In this document: in pieces, positions 1 to 8,323 of the stretch | Numbering within the stretch: position 1 is the first letter of the stretch | How the letters are laid out: each line of letters opens with the position of its first letter | Origin: a virus | DNA length: 64,000 nucleotides | Direction: 5' to 3' (one strand) | Virus record (IMG/VR): IMGVR_UViG_3300024346_003797 | Span: 1-64,000 of that record | Translations under genes and position numbers: made by a program | Notes under the pieces: generated by a model | Seen by the model: the letters and a program-made list of their open reading frames with translations, nothing else | What the model was told of the DNA's origin: nothing | Databases searched by the model: none

Positions 1-1079
1 ATATCGATAACGTTATCACGTTGTTCCATATCAACTTCTTGTTTGGCAGCTTTATCCCCAGTTGCTTCTACTATAACTGATTCTGTTAATTTAGCTTTAT
101 TAGCTGGTTTAACATTACCGTTATTTAGAACTGCTGGAAGATACTTATCGAAAGCGGCTTGTAGACGTGGTGTCTGGACGCTTTCTAGTAAGTTCTGCAT
201 TACTGATGCCTTTTCTTCGTTCAATGTAGCGAGTAATTCGCTCATTGTTTTTTCACGTAGATTAGATTCTTTAATAATACGAACTTCACGTTCTTTTGAT
301 TCAATCAACTTCTTAGCGTTGCCGATTGTATTGATGGATTCGGCTAGTTTCTTGTCTTTTTCTTCTAGCTGAGTCATTAGTTTGCGAGTTTCTGCTTTCT
401 CACTTAAGTGAGTGACACTGAATTCACTTGCAAAACTTTCAAAGATACGACGACCAAAGTTATTTTCTCTAGCAATCTTAATATCTTCTTTCAATTGACC
501 TAATTCACCTTTGAGTTGGCTAGCGACAACCGTAGTCAATCTTTTAGCAGATTCAGCAACAAAACGTGCCTTCAATGCTTCTAATTGTTTACGACCTTCA
601 GCAACTAACTTAACCTTTGCTTCTACTACAGCCTGTTTGTCTTGTGTGAATTCTTTAATTTCACGTGCTAAAGCATGAACAATAAATTGTTCTAACTTTT
701 CTTGACTTTCCATTTGTAGTTTACGCTCACTACGTAGTTCTTTAATTTCTTCGGCTAGTTTAGTAACCATAAAATTATTGAATTTTGTAGCTGATTCACG
801 CAATTTTTGTTGCGCTATCACACGGTCTTCGTTCATTGCTTGACGTTCAGTCTGAAATTCTTCAATCTCAGTCTTTAGTCCTTCACTGACCATTTTATCA
901 AGGGCTTCTACCATCACGTATCTGTCATGTTCATAACGTTGTGCGAATTCTTCTCTTAATTCTGCACGTACTTGCTCACGAGCCTCATTCAATTTAGATT
1001 CCCATGCCTCGTTTATAGCGACACCAGTTTCTTCATTGATTAATCCACTCTCAAGTAATGGTTTGATAGCATCTAACAT
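1..1079 (-). CDS. 22: Prohead scaffold core protein, gp22-like (partial, C-terminus outside window)
   Basis: The minus strand is open from an ATG at 1079 to the left edge with no stop, giving about 359 codons of an incomplete protein. It begins MLDAIKPLLE and is then dominated by long Glu/Lys/Gln-rich heptad-like stretches typical of a coiled-coil scaffold. In T4, gp22 is the main internal scaffold of the prohead and is degraded by gp21 after assembly. The start lies two bases after the stop of the protease gene, matching the T4 order 21-22. It is longer than T4 gp22 (269 residues) even though truncated here. Assignment rests on position plus coiled-coil composition; I did not find a sharper motif. 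Confidence 0.8.
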   Translation of the reverse strand, partial: MLDAIKPLLESGLINEETGVAINEAWESKLNEAREQVRAELREEFAQRYEHDRYVMVEALDKMVSEGLKTEIEEFQTERQAMNEDRVIAQQKLRESATKFNNFMVTKLAEEIKELRSERKLQMESQEKLEQFIVHALAREIKEFTQDKQAVVEAKVKLVAEGRKQLEALKARFVAESAKRLTTVVASQLKGELGQLKEDIKIARENNFGRRIFESFASEFSVTHLSEKAETRKLMTQLEEKDKKLAESINTIGNAKKLIESKEREVRIIKESNLREKTMSELLATLNEEKASVMQNLLESVQTPRLQAAFDKYLPAVLNNGNVKPANKAKLTESVIVEATGDKAAKQEVDMEQRDNVID

Positions 1080-1081
1080 GC

Positions 1082-1726
1082 TTAATCCCCTTTGTTAATT
1101 TTGAGATCCTTGATAAGACGAACCACTTCATCTTTCAGGTATCTCTGTACCTTTTTGTCGCCTTGTGCCTCTTTTGCTATATCCAACATCTTATGACCAT
1201 GACGCATATTCATCATACCTTCATAAATTGCTTTAGGATAAGCATTGGGTGCACTAGGTTGTGCGACAATATCCACAGTGACTATTTCAAAGTCACTCAC
1301 TTTGCCGTCCATGTCATTCACGTTACCGCTACCACGACTTGAAACGCCGAGTTTCACACCACTCTCCAACATAGTTTTAACTAATTCACCCATTGGAGTT
1401 GGTAAAATCTTTAACTTTCCGAAACCATTAGCACCATCCATCCACATACTAGTAATCATATGTGACACACGGTCTAAATTAATCTTTAAGTCATCTGGGT
1501 GATCTACCTCACCCAATACAGAGTAACCACTTGTAATTTGCTCATTTAGAGTTTGAACAGCAGACTCAATTTCAGACACGGGGTAAACACGCTCATTTGC
1601 GTTCTTTACCCCGCCCTGAATGAAGATACCTTTCATATAAAGGTTCTTCTTGTCGCCTTCACTGACAGATTCAACAACCATACCGGCTCGGTCAAATGTC
1701 AGATGCTCCTTGAGATACAAAGCCAT
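1082..1726 (-). CDS. 21: Prohead core serine protease gp21
   Basis: This 214-residue protein matches the T4 prohead protease, which digests the scaffold and trims capsid proteins during head maturation. Visible signatures are NANERVYP (residues 42-49), GEVDHP with the likely catalytic His76, the GVSSRG block with the likely nucleophile at Ser129 or Ser130, and VDIVAQPSAPNAYP (residues 151-164) with an acidic residue at 152. The length is close to the T4 protein (212 residues). It sits between the acidic core protein and the scaffold, the expected order in T4-like head clusters. Confidence 0.95.
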   Translation of the reverse strand: MALYLKEHLTFDRAGMVVESVSEGDKKNLYMKGIFIQGGVKNANERVYPVSEIESAVQTLNEQITSGYSVLGEVDHPDDLKINLDRVSHMITSMWMDGANGFGKLKILPTPMGELVKTMLESGVKLGVSSRGSGNVNDMDGKVSDFEIVTVDIVAQPSAPNAYPKAIYEGMMNMRHGHKMLDIAKEAQGDKKVQRYLKDEVVRLIKDLKINKGD

Positions 1727-1740
1727 TGCTCTCAGATTCC

Positions 1741-2568
1741 TTAAATACGTCTTTTAGCAGGAGTTCTACGTGACTCTGCTACTGGGCTACGAACTTTACC
1801 TGCTTCGTCTTTAGTGACTGGCTTAGGTGCGGCTGTTAAGTCTGCATTGTTTTGAGCTGGAGCATTTTTGAATGATCCTGCACCTTTAACAGATGTTTCA
1901 CCTTTTGCATATGCATTACTTGGGCCTTTTGGTCCTGTTGGAACTGATTCACTAGCACCACTGAACTTAACTGGCTTGCTATCCATTCCAGCTTGACCGC
2001 TATTAGCATCTACTGTGCTTTTATTTTGCACTCCATTGTCACCGTGAGTTACAGAAACTTTCTTTAGTGTGATAGCTTCCATCATAGGATCTTCTTCACC
2101 ACCCATGTCGTCCATATCACCCATGTCGTCTCCGCCCATGTCATCCATGTCATCCATACCTTCTTCATCACCCATATCGTCACCGCCCATGATTTCTTCA
2201 AACTCAGCCATTAGCTGGTCTAATTTATCTTCTAGGTCAACAACACGGTCTTCTAAACCTTCTTCGCCACCTTCTTCACTGTCCATTTCAATGTCGACAG
2301 CTTCTTCACCGTCATCATCCATGTCAGCAATGTCAAATTCTTCATCTTCTGCTTCTGCTTCTGCCATGCCTTGTTCTTCACTACCGATTTCATCTAATAA
2401 ATCTTGTACTTGACCAGAAGGCTGGTTCATCATATCATCTTCATCCATCATTGATTCATAGATTTCGCGGCTTTTTTCAACTACGATATCGTGAAACAAT
2501 GCACGTGCTTGTTCTTCGTTCTCATTGATAATCAAATCAATAAGTTGTTCAAATTTTTTATTATCCAT
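1741..2568 (-). CDS. Acidic prohead core protein, gp67/gp68-like
   Basis: The protein has 275 residues. Its N-terminus (about residues 1-45) contains QARALFHDIVVEKSREIYES, which I recognise from short prohead core proteins of marine T4-like phages. The middle (about residues 50-165) is extremely acidic, with runs built from DDMGD and DDMGG units encoded around 2085-2200. The C-terminal third is Pro/Ser/Ala/Lys-rich and ends in basic residues (RRTPAKRRI). In T4 the small acidic core proteins gp67 and gp68 lie between portal and protease and shape the prohead; position here is the same. An AGGAG ribosome binding site precedes the ATG. T4 gp67 has only 80 residues, so this is an expanded version or a fusion. 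Confidence 0.7.
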   Translation of the reverse strand: MDNKKFEQLIDLIINENEEQARALFHDIVVEKSREIYESMMDEDDMMNQPSGQVQDLLDEIGSEEQGMAEAEAEDEEFDIADMDDDGEEAVDIEMDSEEGGEEGLEDRVVDLEDKLDQLMAEFEEIMGGDDMGDEEGMDDMDDMGGDDMGDMDDMGGEEDPMMEAITLKKVSVTHGDNGVQNKSTVDANSGQAGMDSKPVKFSGASESVPTGPKGPSNAYAKGETSVKGAGSFKNAPAQNNADLTAAPKPVTKDEAGKVRSPVAESRRTPAKRRI

Positions 2569-2601
2569 TGATGTTCTCCTAAGTAAATGGCTTTGTAGAA
2601 T

Positions 2602-2609
2602 TATTTAGT
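2602..2609 (-). promoter_or_regulatory. T4-type late promoter motif (ACTAAATA) before the acidic core gene
   Basis: On the minus strand the octamer ACTAAATA lies about 33 bases before the ATG at 2568, at the usual distance for a T4 late promoter (consensus TATAAATA, read by gp55). It lies just downstream of a hairpin terminator, so it would restart transcription for the core protein, protease and scaffold genes. Seven of eight positions match consensus. In AT-rich DNA such matches also arise by chance. Confidence 0.5.
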
Positions 2610-2620
2610 GTGTATATGGC

Positions 2621-2648
2621 AAAACAGCACATTAAGTGCTGTTTTTTT
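2621..2648. terminator. Bidirectional intrinsic terminator
   Basis: The inverted repeat CAGCAC-ATTAA-GTGCTG (2625-2641) is followed by seven T on the plus strand and flanked by four A on the left, which read as a T run on the minus strand. It sits in the gap between the small unknown gene and the acidic core gene. On the minus strand it could end or attenuate read-through from the portal operon. The six-pair stem is short. Confidence 0.7.
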
Positions 2649-2690
2649 ACGTTTTTACCTAGAATAAGCAATTTTTATAAATTTACTAAC

Positions 2691-2915
2691 TTATAATTGA
2701 GGTTGATCGGGTTTTGGCTGACTATATTGTGCATGAATCTTTTTAAGATAGCTAGCCTTTTCATAATTTCTAACATCATTCATCTTACGTAATTTACGAA
2801 TCTGACGTAATGTTAATTTAGTTTTACGGCTTTCTCTCCACTTTGGTTTGCTGTTATCAGACTCTACATCTTGGTAACCTTCAATAGCGGGTGTAAACAT
2901 TTCAAATAAGTGCAT
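2691..2915 (-). CDS. Small basic protein downstream of portal, unknown function
   Basis: The ATG at 2915 (MHLFEMFTPAIEGYQ) gives 74 residues. A longer reading from 2984 would overlap the portal gene by 56 bases and is less likely. The centre, TKLTLRQIRKLRKMNDVRNYEKASYLKKI, is strongly basic and probably helical; similar RKLRKMR-type small proteins occur near portal genes of other T4-like phages, but I know no assigned function. It is transcribed after portal and before the terminator at 2621-2648. Its location suggests a head or DNA-packaging accessory role, which is inference only. Confidence 0.65.
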   Translation of the reverse strand: MHLFEMFTPAIEGYQDVESDNSKPKWRESRKTKLTLRQIRKLRKMNDVRNYEKASYLKKIHAQYSQPKPDQPQL

Positions 2916-2920
2916 ATGTT

Positions 2921-2928
2921 TATTTATC
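2921..2928 (-). promoter_or_regulatory. Late-promoter-like GATAAATA close to a start codon
   Basis: GATAAATA on the minus strand ends only five bases before the ATG at 2915. Transcription would begin around or after that ATG, so it cannot supply a normal leader for the 74-residue gene. It may be a chance match, give a leaderless message, or drive genes further downstream. Confidence 0.25.
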
Positions 2929-4719
2929 TTAAATCTGTCCAGGAGCACCGCCAGGCGTATTACCTGCCATACCGGCTGCGTCATTACTGACTGGACCTGC
3001 TACTTCCATACCATCCAATCCACCTTCTGGTTCAGGTGCATTCATATCTTCACCGGTCTGTGTATCAGATTCAATATCACCCACTGATACACCAATACTA
3101 CGTAAATCACTACCTTGTGGGTCAATTTCAATTTCTTTATCATTTTCTTCACGCCACATTTTCTCATTCTTACTGATTTCTTCTTCGGTTAATCCCAAGA
3201 ATCGTTCCATAGCAAAACGCTTACTTATGTATGGATACTGTTCAATCGCAGTAAATGAACCGATTCGTGCTGTATCTAACTCACTTTGACGATAAGCCGC
3301 AAAGTTTTGTGGTGGATTAAACTGTAATTGAAATAAACCACTATCAATATTCAGTCCTCTCCAACGTAAGAATAACTTAAATTCTTCATCTAGCTTTTGG
3401 CTAATATACTTCTGTAGTCGTTCACAATATTGATTGAAGCGAAACTCTTGGATCATTGCTGTACCAACACGTCCGTCACTCATTGGAGTAGGATTGTCAT
3501 CTGGTCCAGTTGGAAGATAGCTACTTGGCACACGTAAACCACGTGCTAATCTGTTGTTAAAGTAACGCAAGTCGTCAATCTCACCCAAATTCTGTCCACC
3601 GGGCAACACTTCAACACTTGACCCTCTTCCATCAGCAGTAACTGGGAAGAAGTAATCTTCATTCATACTTAATGGATTGTATGACGCATCAACTACACTA
3701 CCACCGCCATGTGTACTTGGTATACGTCTTTGATGGATCTCATTTTTAATACGCTCAACAAAAGCCATAGCCAAGTGACTTGGCATATTACCAACGTCAA
3801 TCTTAAACATTCTACGTTCTGGAGCACGTTGCACACGATAGATAAGAACCGCATCTTCTAATAATTCTTTTTGCTTATATACCTTAAAGACATTCTCTAA
3901 AATACTCTGTCCAAAGGGCCAGAAGCGGTCTAGACCTTCTGTTAAACTTAGATGGACAACGTGTTTAGCATCAATGGCTGCTTCGCTTTGACCTAATGTA
4001 AAACGACTACCTGATGTATTGTATGGCATACTTGGAACCGTATATCCACCACCTGCTCCACCGCCGCCCGTACCGCCCATACCAGTTGCTGGATTAGCGG
4101 CAAAATCTGTATTAGTTTTAGTAGCTACTGATAAGTTCTGTAAGTTAATGTTAATATCTTTAATAACATATTGTTCAGGCTTTTTACCTTCACTTTCGTT
4201 CACAATAACTTTAATAACTTTAGTCATATCTACCCAATATAACTTAAAGTTTTCCGGGTCACGAACAAATATTTGGTCACCAAACTTAATAGTATTACGG
4301 AAGATTTTGAATGTTCTAGTTTCAAACTCATTGAGTTTACACCATTGTTGTAATTGAGTTTTTAATAGTTCAACTTCATGTTGAGTTGGTTCATCTTTGA
4401 AATCTAAGTCAAAAGGAGTTTTATTATGTTCATTTGTTTGTGTACTGAACTCAGATATAATGTCTAAACACGCATTAATCTCAGCGTCAACATCCATCAT
4501 TTCATATTGATTGTAACGTTCAATACGATTTGGATGACCTGTGTAAACTTCTGGTAAACGGCTACGATAGTTTTTATAACCCATTTCAGCGTTGTTATAC
4601 CCACCAGTGTCACTACCGTTTTGTCCTGGGCTACCATTCCATGCACCGGTATTGTTGTTAAATCCAGAGATGGGACTGGACATTCCAGATTTGTTTGAGA
4701 AGCGTTTTTTGTATGTCAT
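2929..4719 (-). CDS. 20: Portal vertex protein gp20
   Basis: This 596-residue protein is the portal, the dodecameric ring at the head vertex through which DNA is packaged and to which the neck attaches. Diagnostic stretches include RLPEVYTGHPNRIERYNQYE, MMDVDAEINACLDIISEFST, VYRVQRAPERRMFKIDVGNM-type text (here IYRVQRAPERRMFKIDVGNM), and the DDLRYFNNRLARGLRVPSSY block. It is somewhat longer than T4 gp20 (524 residues), with a Gly-rich insertion encoded near 4040-4090 and an acidic Pro/Gly-rich C-terminal tail. It lies between the tape-measure candidate and the head core genes. Confidence 0.97.
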   Translation of the reverse strand: MTYKKRFSNKSGMSSPISGFNNNTGAWNGSPGQNGSDTGGYNNAEMGYKNYRSRLPEVYTGHPNRIERYNQYEMMDVDAEINACLDIISEFSTQTNEHNKTPFDLDFKDEPTQHEVELLKTQLQQWCKLNEFETRTFKIFRNTIKFGDQIFVRDPENFKLYWVDMTKVIKVIVNESEGKKPEQYVIKDININLQNLSVATKTNTDFAANPATGMGGTGGGGAGGGYTVPSMPYNTSGSRFTLGQSEAAIDAKHVVHLSLTEGLDRFWPFGQSILENVFKVYKQKELLEDAVLIYRVQRAPERRMFKIDVGNMPSHLAMAFVERIKNEIHQRRIPSTHGGGSVVDASYNPLSMNEDYFFPVTADGRGSSVEVLPGGQNLGEIDDLRYFNNRLARGLRVPSSYLPTGPDDNPTPMSDGRVGTAMIQEFRFNQYCERLQKYISQKLDEEFKLFLRWRGLNIDSGLFQLQFNPPQNFAAYRQSELDTARIGSFTAIEQYPYISKRFAMERFLGLTEEEISKNEKMWREENDKEIEIDPQGSDLRSIGVSVGDIESDTQTGEDMNAPEPEGGLDGMEVAGPVSNDAAGMAGNTPGGAPGQI

Positions 4720-4737
4720 AGTAGATGCTTTATCTAG

Positions 4738-4745
4738 TATTTAGT
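4738..4745 (-). promoter_or_regulatory. T4-type late promoter motif (ACTAAATA) before portal
   Basis: ACTAAATA on the minus strand lies about 18 bases before the portal ATG at 4719, in the gap after the tape-measure gene (stop at 4747). It matches seven of eight positions of TATAAATA and is identical to the octamer before the acidic core gene. Confidence 0.45.
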
Positions 4746-4746
4746 G

Positions 4747-7700
4747 TTAAACCCTAGAATGCTTTAATAATTCAGCCTGTACATCATTACTACTTGACAG
4801 TATAGATATCATCGTGCTGAATTTATCATCCATAATATTGTATAGGTCAGCTAATAATCTATTATCATTTTCTGGTTGACTAGCAACTGTAGTATTAGTC
4901 GTTGTAGGTAATGCCGAACTTAAGTTTTCTTTGGTAACATTTTCTAATAATGTTTTAACTACCTTCAATTGATTTTCTGGAACCACTGCTTCTTTGCCGT
5001 GTAACATTACTGGATATCCAGATTCTGGACCGTCGAATACTCCTCCCATTCTAGCCATTTCAAAGTGTACCGGATCATTGGGTACTGTTTGAAATAATCC
5101 CTGAGCATTCATCGCCGCCACTGCTTTTGAATCATTATAATTCTGTATATCAACCGCCATACCACGCTCATGTTTACTAGTGCCAGGACGACCTATAGGC
5201 ATATCCTTAGCAGTTCTGCCCGGCCGCCCTGCGGCAACTGATTCATCCCAGAGTCTTTGTTGATCTTCTGGATCACGTTTAGCACTATTAATTGAAATTG
5301 TGCTACCAGTCATTGACTTAAATTCATTTGCCGCATTTATAATTTTAGACTTAATGCTATCATTTAACTGTTCGAAATTAGATTTACTTCCAGATCTACT
5401 TCCAAAGGTGAATAAGCTTTCGATTCCTTTAATAACTTCATTTCCGGTTGTAGTAAATGGATTATCTGAGGTTACAGTTGATGATGCTCCTCTAGTAGGG
5501 CGATTTGATTCTGTTCGTACAGTAGCTGATACCGGCGGTGATGAAGGTGTTAATGATTGTGTTGGTTGCTTTGTTGTCGGTTGTACTGGTTGAGCAGTTG
5601 GTTGCTTTGTTGTCGGTTGTACTGGTTGAGCAGTTGGTTGCTTTGTTGTCGGTTGTACTGGTTGTGCAATTGGTTGCTTTGTTGTCGGTTGTACTGGTTG
5701 TGCAGTTGGTTGTGCAGTTGTCGGTTGTACTGGTTGTGCAGTTGGTTGTGCAGTTGTCGGTTGTACTGGTTGTGCAGTTGGTTGTGCAGTTGGCGCAGGA
5801 GCCATACTTCTAGTGGCTGGGGCAGTAGTTGACTTAGGTGGTGCAGGTTGTGCAGTTGGTTGTGCAGTTGGAGCAGAAGGAACTGTGGGTTGTTTGGGCG
5901 CCGGCAATCCTCTGGCGGCATTACGTGTAGCAGTTTCTTCTAATCTTCTTGCTTTTTCAGCTTCTAATCTTGCTTTATGTTCTGCTAATCTAGCGTCAAT
6001 GGCTTCTTGTGACCCTCTACCTGAAGCTTTTTCAGCTTTCTCTCGGGTAGCAGTTGCAGTTTCAAGATTGGTTTGAGTAGTCTGTCTAGCTTCTCTTGCA
6101 GGTGCCGTAGTTGGTGCCGGAGTAGATGTAGTTGCAGGTGTAGTACCTTTGGTACCTTTGATTTGTATATCTCCTCCTGCTACCGGTTTAGCACCTACTG
6201 TGTTACTAAATTTAGTGACTGCTTTGTTAAACATATCACTAGCATCTTTATTTAATTTTGCGGCGGCATTAAATGTCCAAACAACACTATCCAATTTTTG
6301 TGCGGCCGCCTGTTGCATCCTTGTTGCTTCAACATTGTCTTTAGTACGTTTATCAGCACCTTCACCTGTTTTAGCATCTGCTTCTTTTTTTAGATACTCA
6401 CTAAGACTTATGTTCTGTTTAGTTGCTTCTTCATTGGCTTTTAATATTCTATTGTAAAAATCAATGTTAGTACCAGTTTTATCTGTTTGTAATCCTGATA
6501 GATCCGACCCAACTGCTTTGGCTGCAGCCAATTCACGCATTTGTTCTTTGCTACCTTTGGCAGCTTCAAGCAATACTTCTTCTCTGGATTTACCTGCTTT
6601 AATCGCATCTAATGCTTTTGAGAATTGTATATAAGCGGCTGAACTAGCTTCATCTGTAGGGCCACCACCGGCAGCACCTAATTTAGCTACACCACCGGCG
6701 CCTCTAGTAAGACCCTGTTGTTGTAAATCAACAGATAAATCATAATATTTCTTTAATCTTGCTTGCTCTACTTTGTCGCCTCTATTGGCTGCGTCTTCCA
6801 TTGCCGCACGAATTTCTTCGATAGCGTTAATTGCATTTTGTGCTTCTTCTTGTTCTTTTCTAGTTGCTCCGGTGAGCATTGCCATTTTATCTAGTTCTTC
6901 GATATAAGCAGATGCACCTCTAATTAAGTCTTTTGTATTTTTTTCTTGCATCAAACCCAAACGAGTTTGTTGAGCCATGTACTTTAATGTATGTTCACGC
7001 TGTGCGTCAGCAGTAACACCCATCTGTGCTAACTTTTCTCCAAATTCAGCACTCTTTGTTAGTTCTCCTGCAACTTCTGCAAATTGTTTAGCACCGGCGG
7101 CAGTAGTACCACCAAACATCTTTAAATCTTTTGCACTAGACATTAACATTTCGTTAAATTTCTCTAGCTCTGCAGTAGTCATGCCAAGTGTCTGAACAGT
7201 CTCAAATACTCCGGTCATGCCAGCGGCAGTGGTTAATCCAGCTTCACTTAACTTATTAAAACTATCAAATAGTTTATCATTTTGTTCGGCTGCAACTTTA
7301 TTTGCTTCAGCGAGAGTGGATGCCGCCATACCAAGCAATGCTAAAGCACCACCTGCTATTCTGGCTGCTATACCTAAACCAGGTATAAACATCATTGCGG
7401 CGCCAATGCCCTTCATAGCTGTAGTAACACTATCAGCAAACTCACTAATAGCTTTAGCACCTACTTTAGCACCACGTTCACCTTCATAAAGTGATTTGGT
7501 CATCACCTTAGTAGCATTGAACACACCTTCAAGACCAGCTGATACTAATTTATATGAAGCAGTAAGACCCATACTACCCTTAGTTGCTTCTACTATCTTA
7601 TTAGAAAACTCCCCAGTAATAGCTTTAGTACTGTTAAGCTTATCAGCCATGTCCCCAAAAGCTTTACCTGGTGCACCGGATACTTTAAGTTCAGCTAATT

Positions 7701-8262
7701 GTTTTTGTTGTTCTTTAGATAGTTCGGCAGTAGTGTTTATTATCTTGCCATTATTCTTTAAAAGAGTGCCATTTGATGCAACAATACCGCCCATAGCTTC
7801 AGCTTGTTTCTTAAACATATCTGCACGTTGTACAGTCAAATATGCTTCAGAAGTTTTCCATTCTGCTATTACTCTTTTTTGAGCATTATTTATTTCTAAC
7901 GAACCTTCAATAACATCACTTATTGATTTAAGTTCTTTTTGGAATAGTTCCTCTCTCTTTAGATTTACAACTTCTTCTTTAGCATGTTGTTGTTGAGTTT
8001 TAGTATATTGTCTATCTAACTCATCATTAACCTTCTTTTCAAGGTCTGCTCTATTTTTTTCAGCTTCAGTACGCTTTTTATATTCAGTGTCTATTTTTTT
8101 ATAGTTACCCGATGAGTCCTTGATAAAACCCTTTTGTGCCGCTAGTTGTTCTTCAGTAAGTTCTTTTTCTTCTGCTTTTTGACCAACCATCTGGCCCATG
8201 AACTCTGCAAGGGAACGTAATTGTTCATTAAGGGATTCTAAATCTTCATTATTAATTGCCAT
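4747..8262 (-). CDS. Tape-measure-like tail protein with C-terminal M15 peptidase domain
   Basis: The protein has 1171 residues. The first 250 or so are charged and probably coiled coil. A hydrophobic Gly/Ala-rich segment follows (about residues 280-325, GAAMMFIPGLGIAARIAGG), then long helical text typical of tape measures. Residues about 820-900 form a linker of 12-residue repeats (KQPTAQPVQPTT type). Residues about 950-1075 look like a zinc D-Ala-D-Ala carboxypeptidase (VanY/M15): SAKRDP near 1001, SKHERGMAVD with His1031 and Asp1038, and HFE with His1066. GYPVMLHGKEAVVP follows, a motif common near the end of tape-measure proteins. It likely sets tail length and digests peptidoglycan during DNA entry. 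No T4 gp29 similarity is obvious, so the tape-measure call is by architecture. The gp26 and gp51 genes diverge from it next door. Confidence 0.75.
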   Translation of the reverse strand: MAINNEDLESLNEQLRSLAEFMGQMVGQKAEEKELTEEQLAAQKGFIKDSSGNYKKIDTEYKKRTEAEKNRADLEKKVNDELDRQYTKTQQQHAKEEVVNLKREELFQKELKSISDVIEGSLEINNAQKRVIAEWKTSEAYLTVQRADMFKKQAEAMGGIVASNGTLLKNNGKIINTTAELSKEQQKQLAELKVSGAPGKAFGDMADKLNSTKAITGEFSNKIVEATKGSMGLTASYKLVSAGLEGVFNATKVMTKSLYEGERGAKVGAKAISEFADSVTTAMKGIGAAMMFIPGLGIAARIAGGALALLGMAASTLAEANKVAAEQNDKLFDSFNKLSEAGLTTAAGMTGVFETVQTLGMTTAELEKFNEMLMSSAKDLKMFGGTTAAGAKQFAEVAGELTKSAEFGEKLAQMGVTADAQREHTLKYMAQQTRLGLMQEKNTKDLIRGASAYIEELDKMAMLTGATRKEQEEAQNAINAIEEIRAAMEDAANRGDKVEQARLKKYYDLSVDLQQQGLTRGAGGVAKLGAAGGGPTDEASSAAYIQFSKALDAIKAGKSREEVLLEAAKGSKEQMRELAAAKAVGSDLSGLQTDKTGTNIDFYNRILKANEEATKQNISLSEYLKKEADAKTGEGADKRTKDNVEATRMQQAAAQKLDSVVWTFNAAAKLNKDASDMFNKAVTKFSNTVGAKPVAGGDIQIKGTKGTTPATTSTPAPTTAPAREARQTTQTNLETATATREKAEKASGRGSQEAIDARLAEHKARLEAEKARRLEETATRNAARGLPAPKQPTVPSAPTAQPTAQPAPPKSTTAPATRSMAPAPTAQPTAQPVQPTTAQPTAQPVQPTTAQPTAQPVQPTTKQPIAQPVQPTTKQPTAQPVQPTTKQPTAQPVQPTTKQPTQSLTPSSPPVSATVRTESNRPTRGASSTVTSDNPFTTTGNEVIKGIESLFTFGSRSGSKSNFEQLNDSIKSKIINAANEFKSMTGSTISINSAKRDPEDQQRLWDESVAAGRPGRTAKDMPIGRPGTSKHERGMAVDIQNYNDSKAVAAMNAQGLFQTVPNDPVHFEMARMGGVFDGPESGYPVMLHGKEAVVPENQLKVVKTLLENVTKENLSSALPTTTNTTVASQPENDNRLLADLYNIMDDKFSTMISILSSSNDVQAELLKHSRV
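5560..5860 (-). repeat. 36-bp tandem repeat encoding a 12-residue Pro/Gln linker
   Basis: About six to seven copies of a 36-base unit encode variants of KQPTAQPVQPTT, with the first residue alternating between Ala and Lys and one copy carrying Ile (QPIAQP). The left copies are nearly identical at the DNA level, pointing to recent unequal exchange. In the protein the array is a flexible linker between tape-measure helices and the peptidase domain. The edges degrade into related QPTAQP units up to about 5860. Confidence 0.9.
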
Positions 8263-8289
8263 GTTTTTTACCCACTAAATAGTTAATAG

Positions 8290-8297
8290 TATTTATG
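8290..8297 (-). promoter_or_regulatory. T4-type late promoter motif (CATAAATA) before the tape-measure gene
   Basis: CATAAATA on the minus strand lies about 27 bases before the ATG at 8262, the expected late-promoter distance. It lies in the 61-base divergent gap shared with gp26. No equally good motif was seen on the plus strand for gp26. Confidence 0.5.
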
Positions 8298-8323
8298 TCT
8301 TAAAAATACCCCTAGGAGAACCC

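Noticed and set aside
43-372. Plus-strand 109-codon reading at the left edge
   Set aside because: Opposite the scaffold coiled coil; its Ser/Leu-rich text is the antisense of Glu/Lys-rich codons.
5538-5921. Several repetitive Leu/Val- or Asn/Gln-rich readings in other frames
   Set aside because: They are shadows of the 36-bp repeat array inside the tape-measure gene; all frames stay open because the repeat length is a multiple of three.
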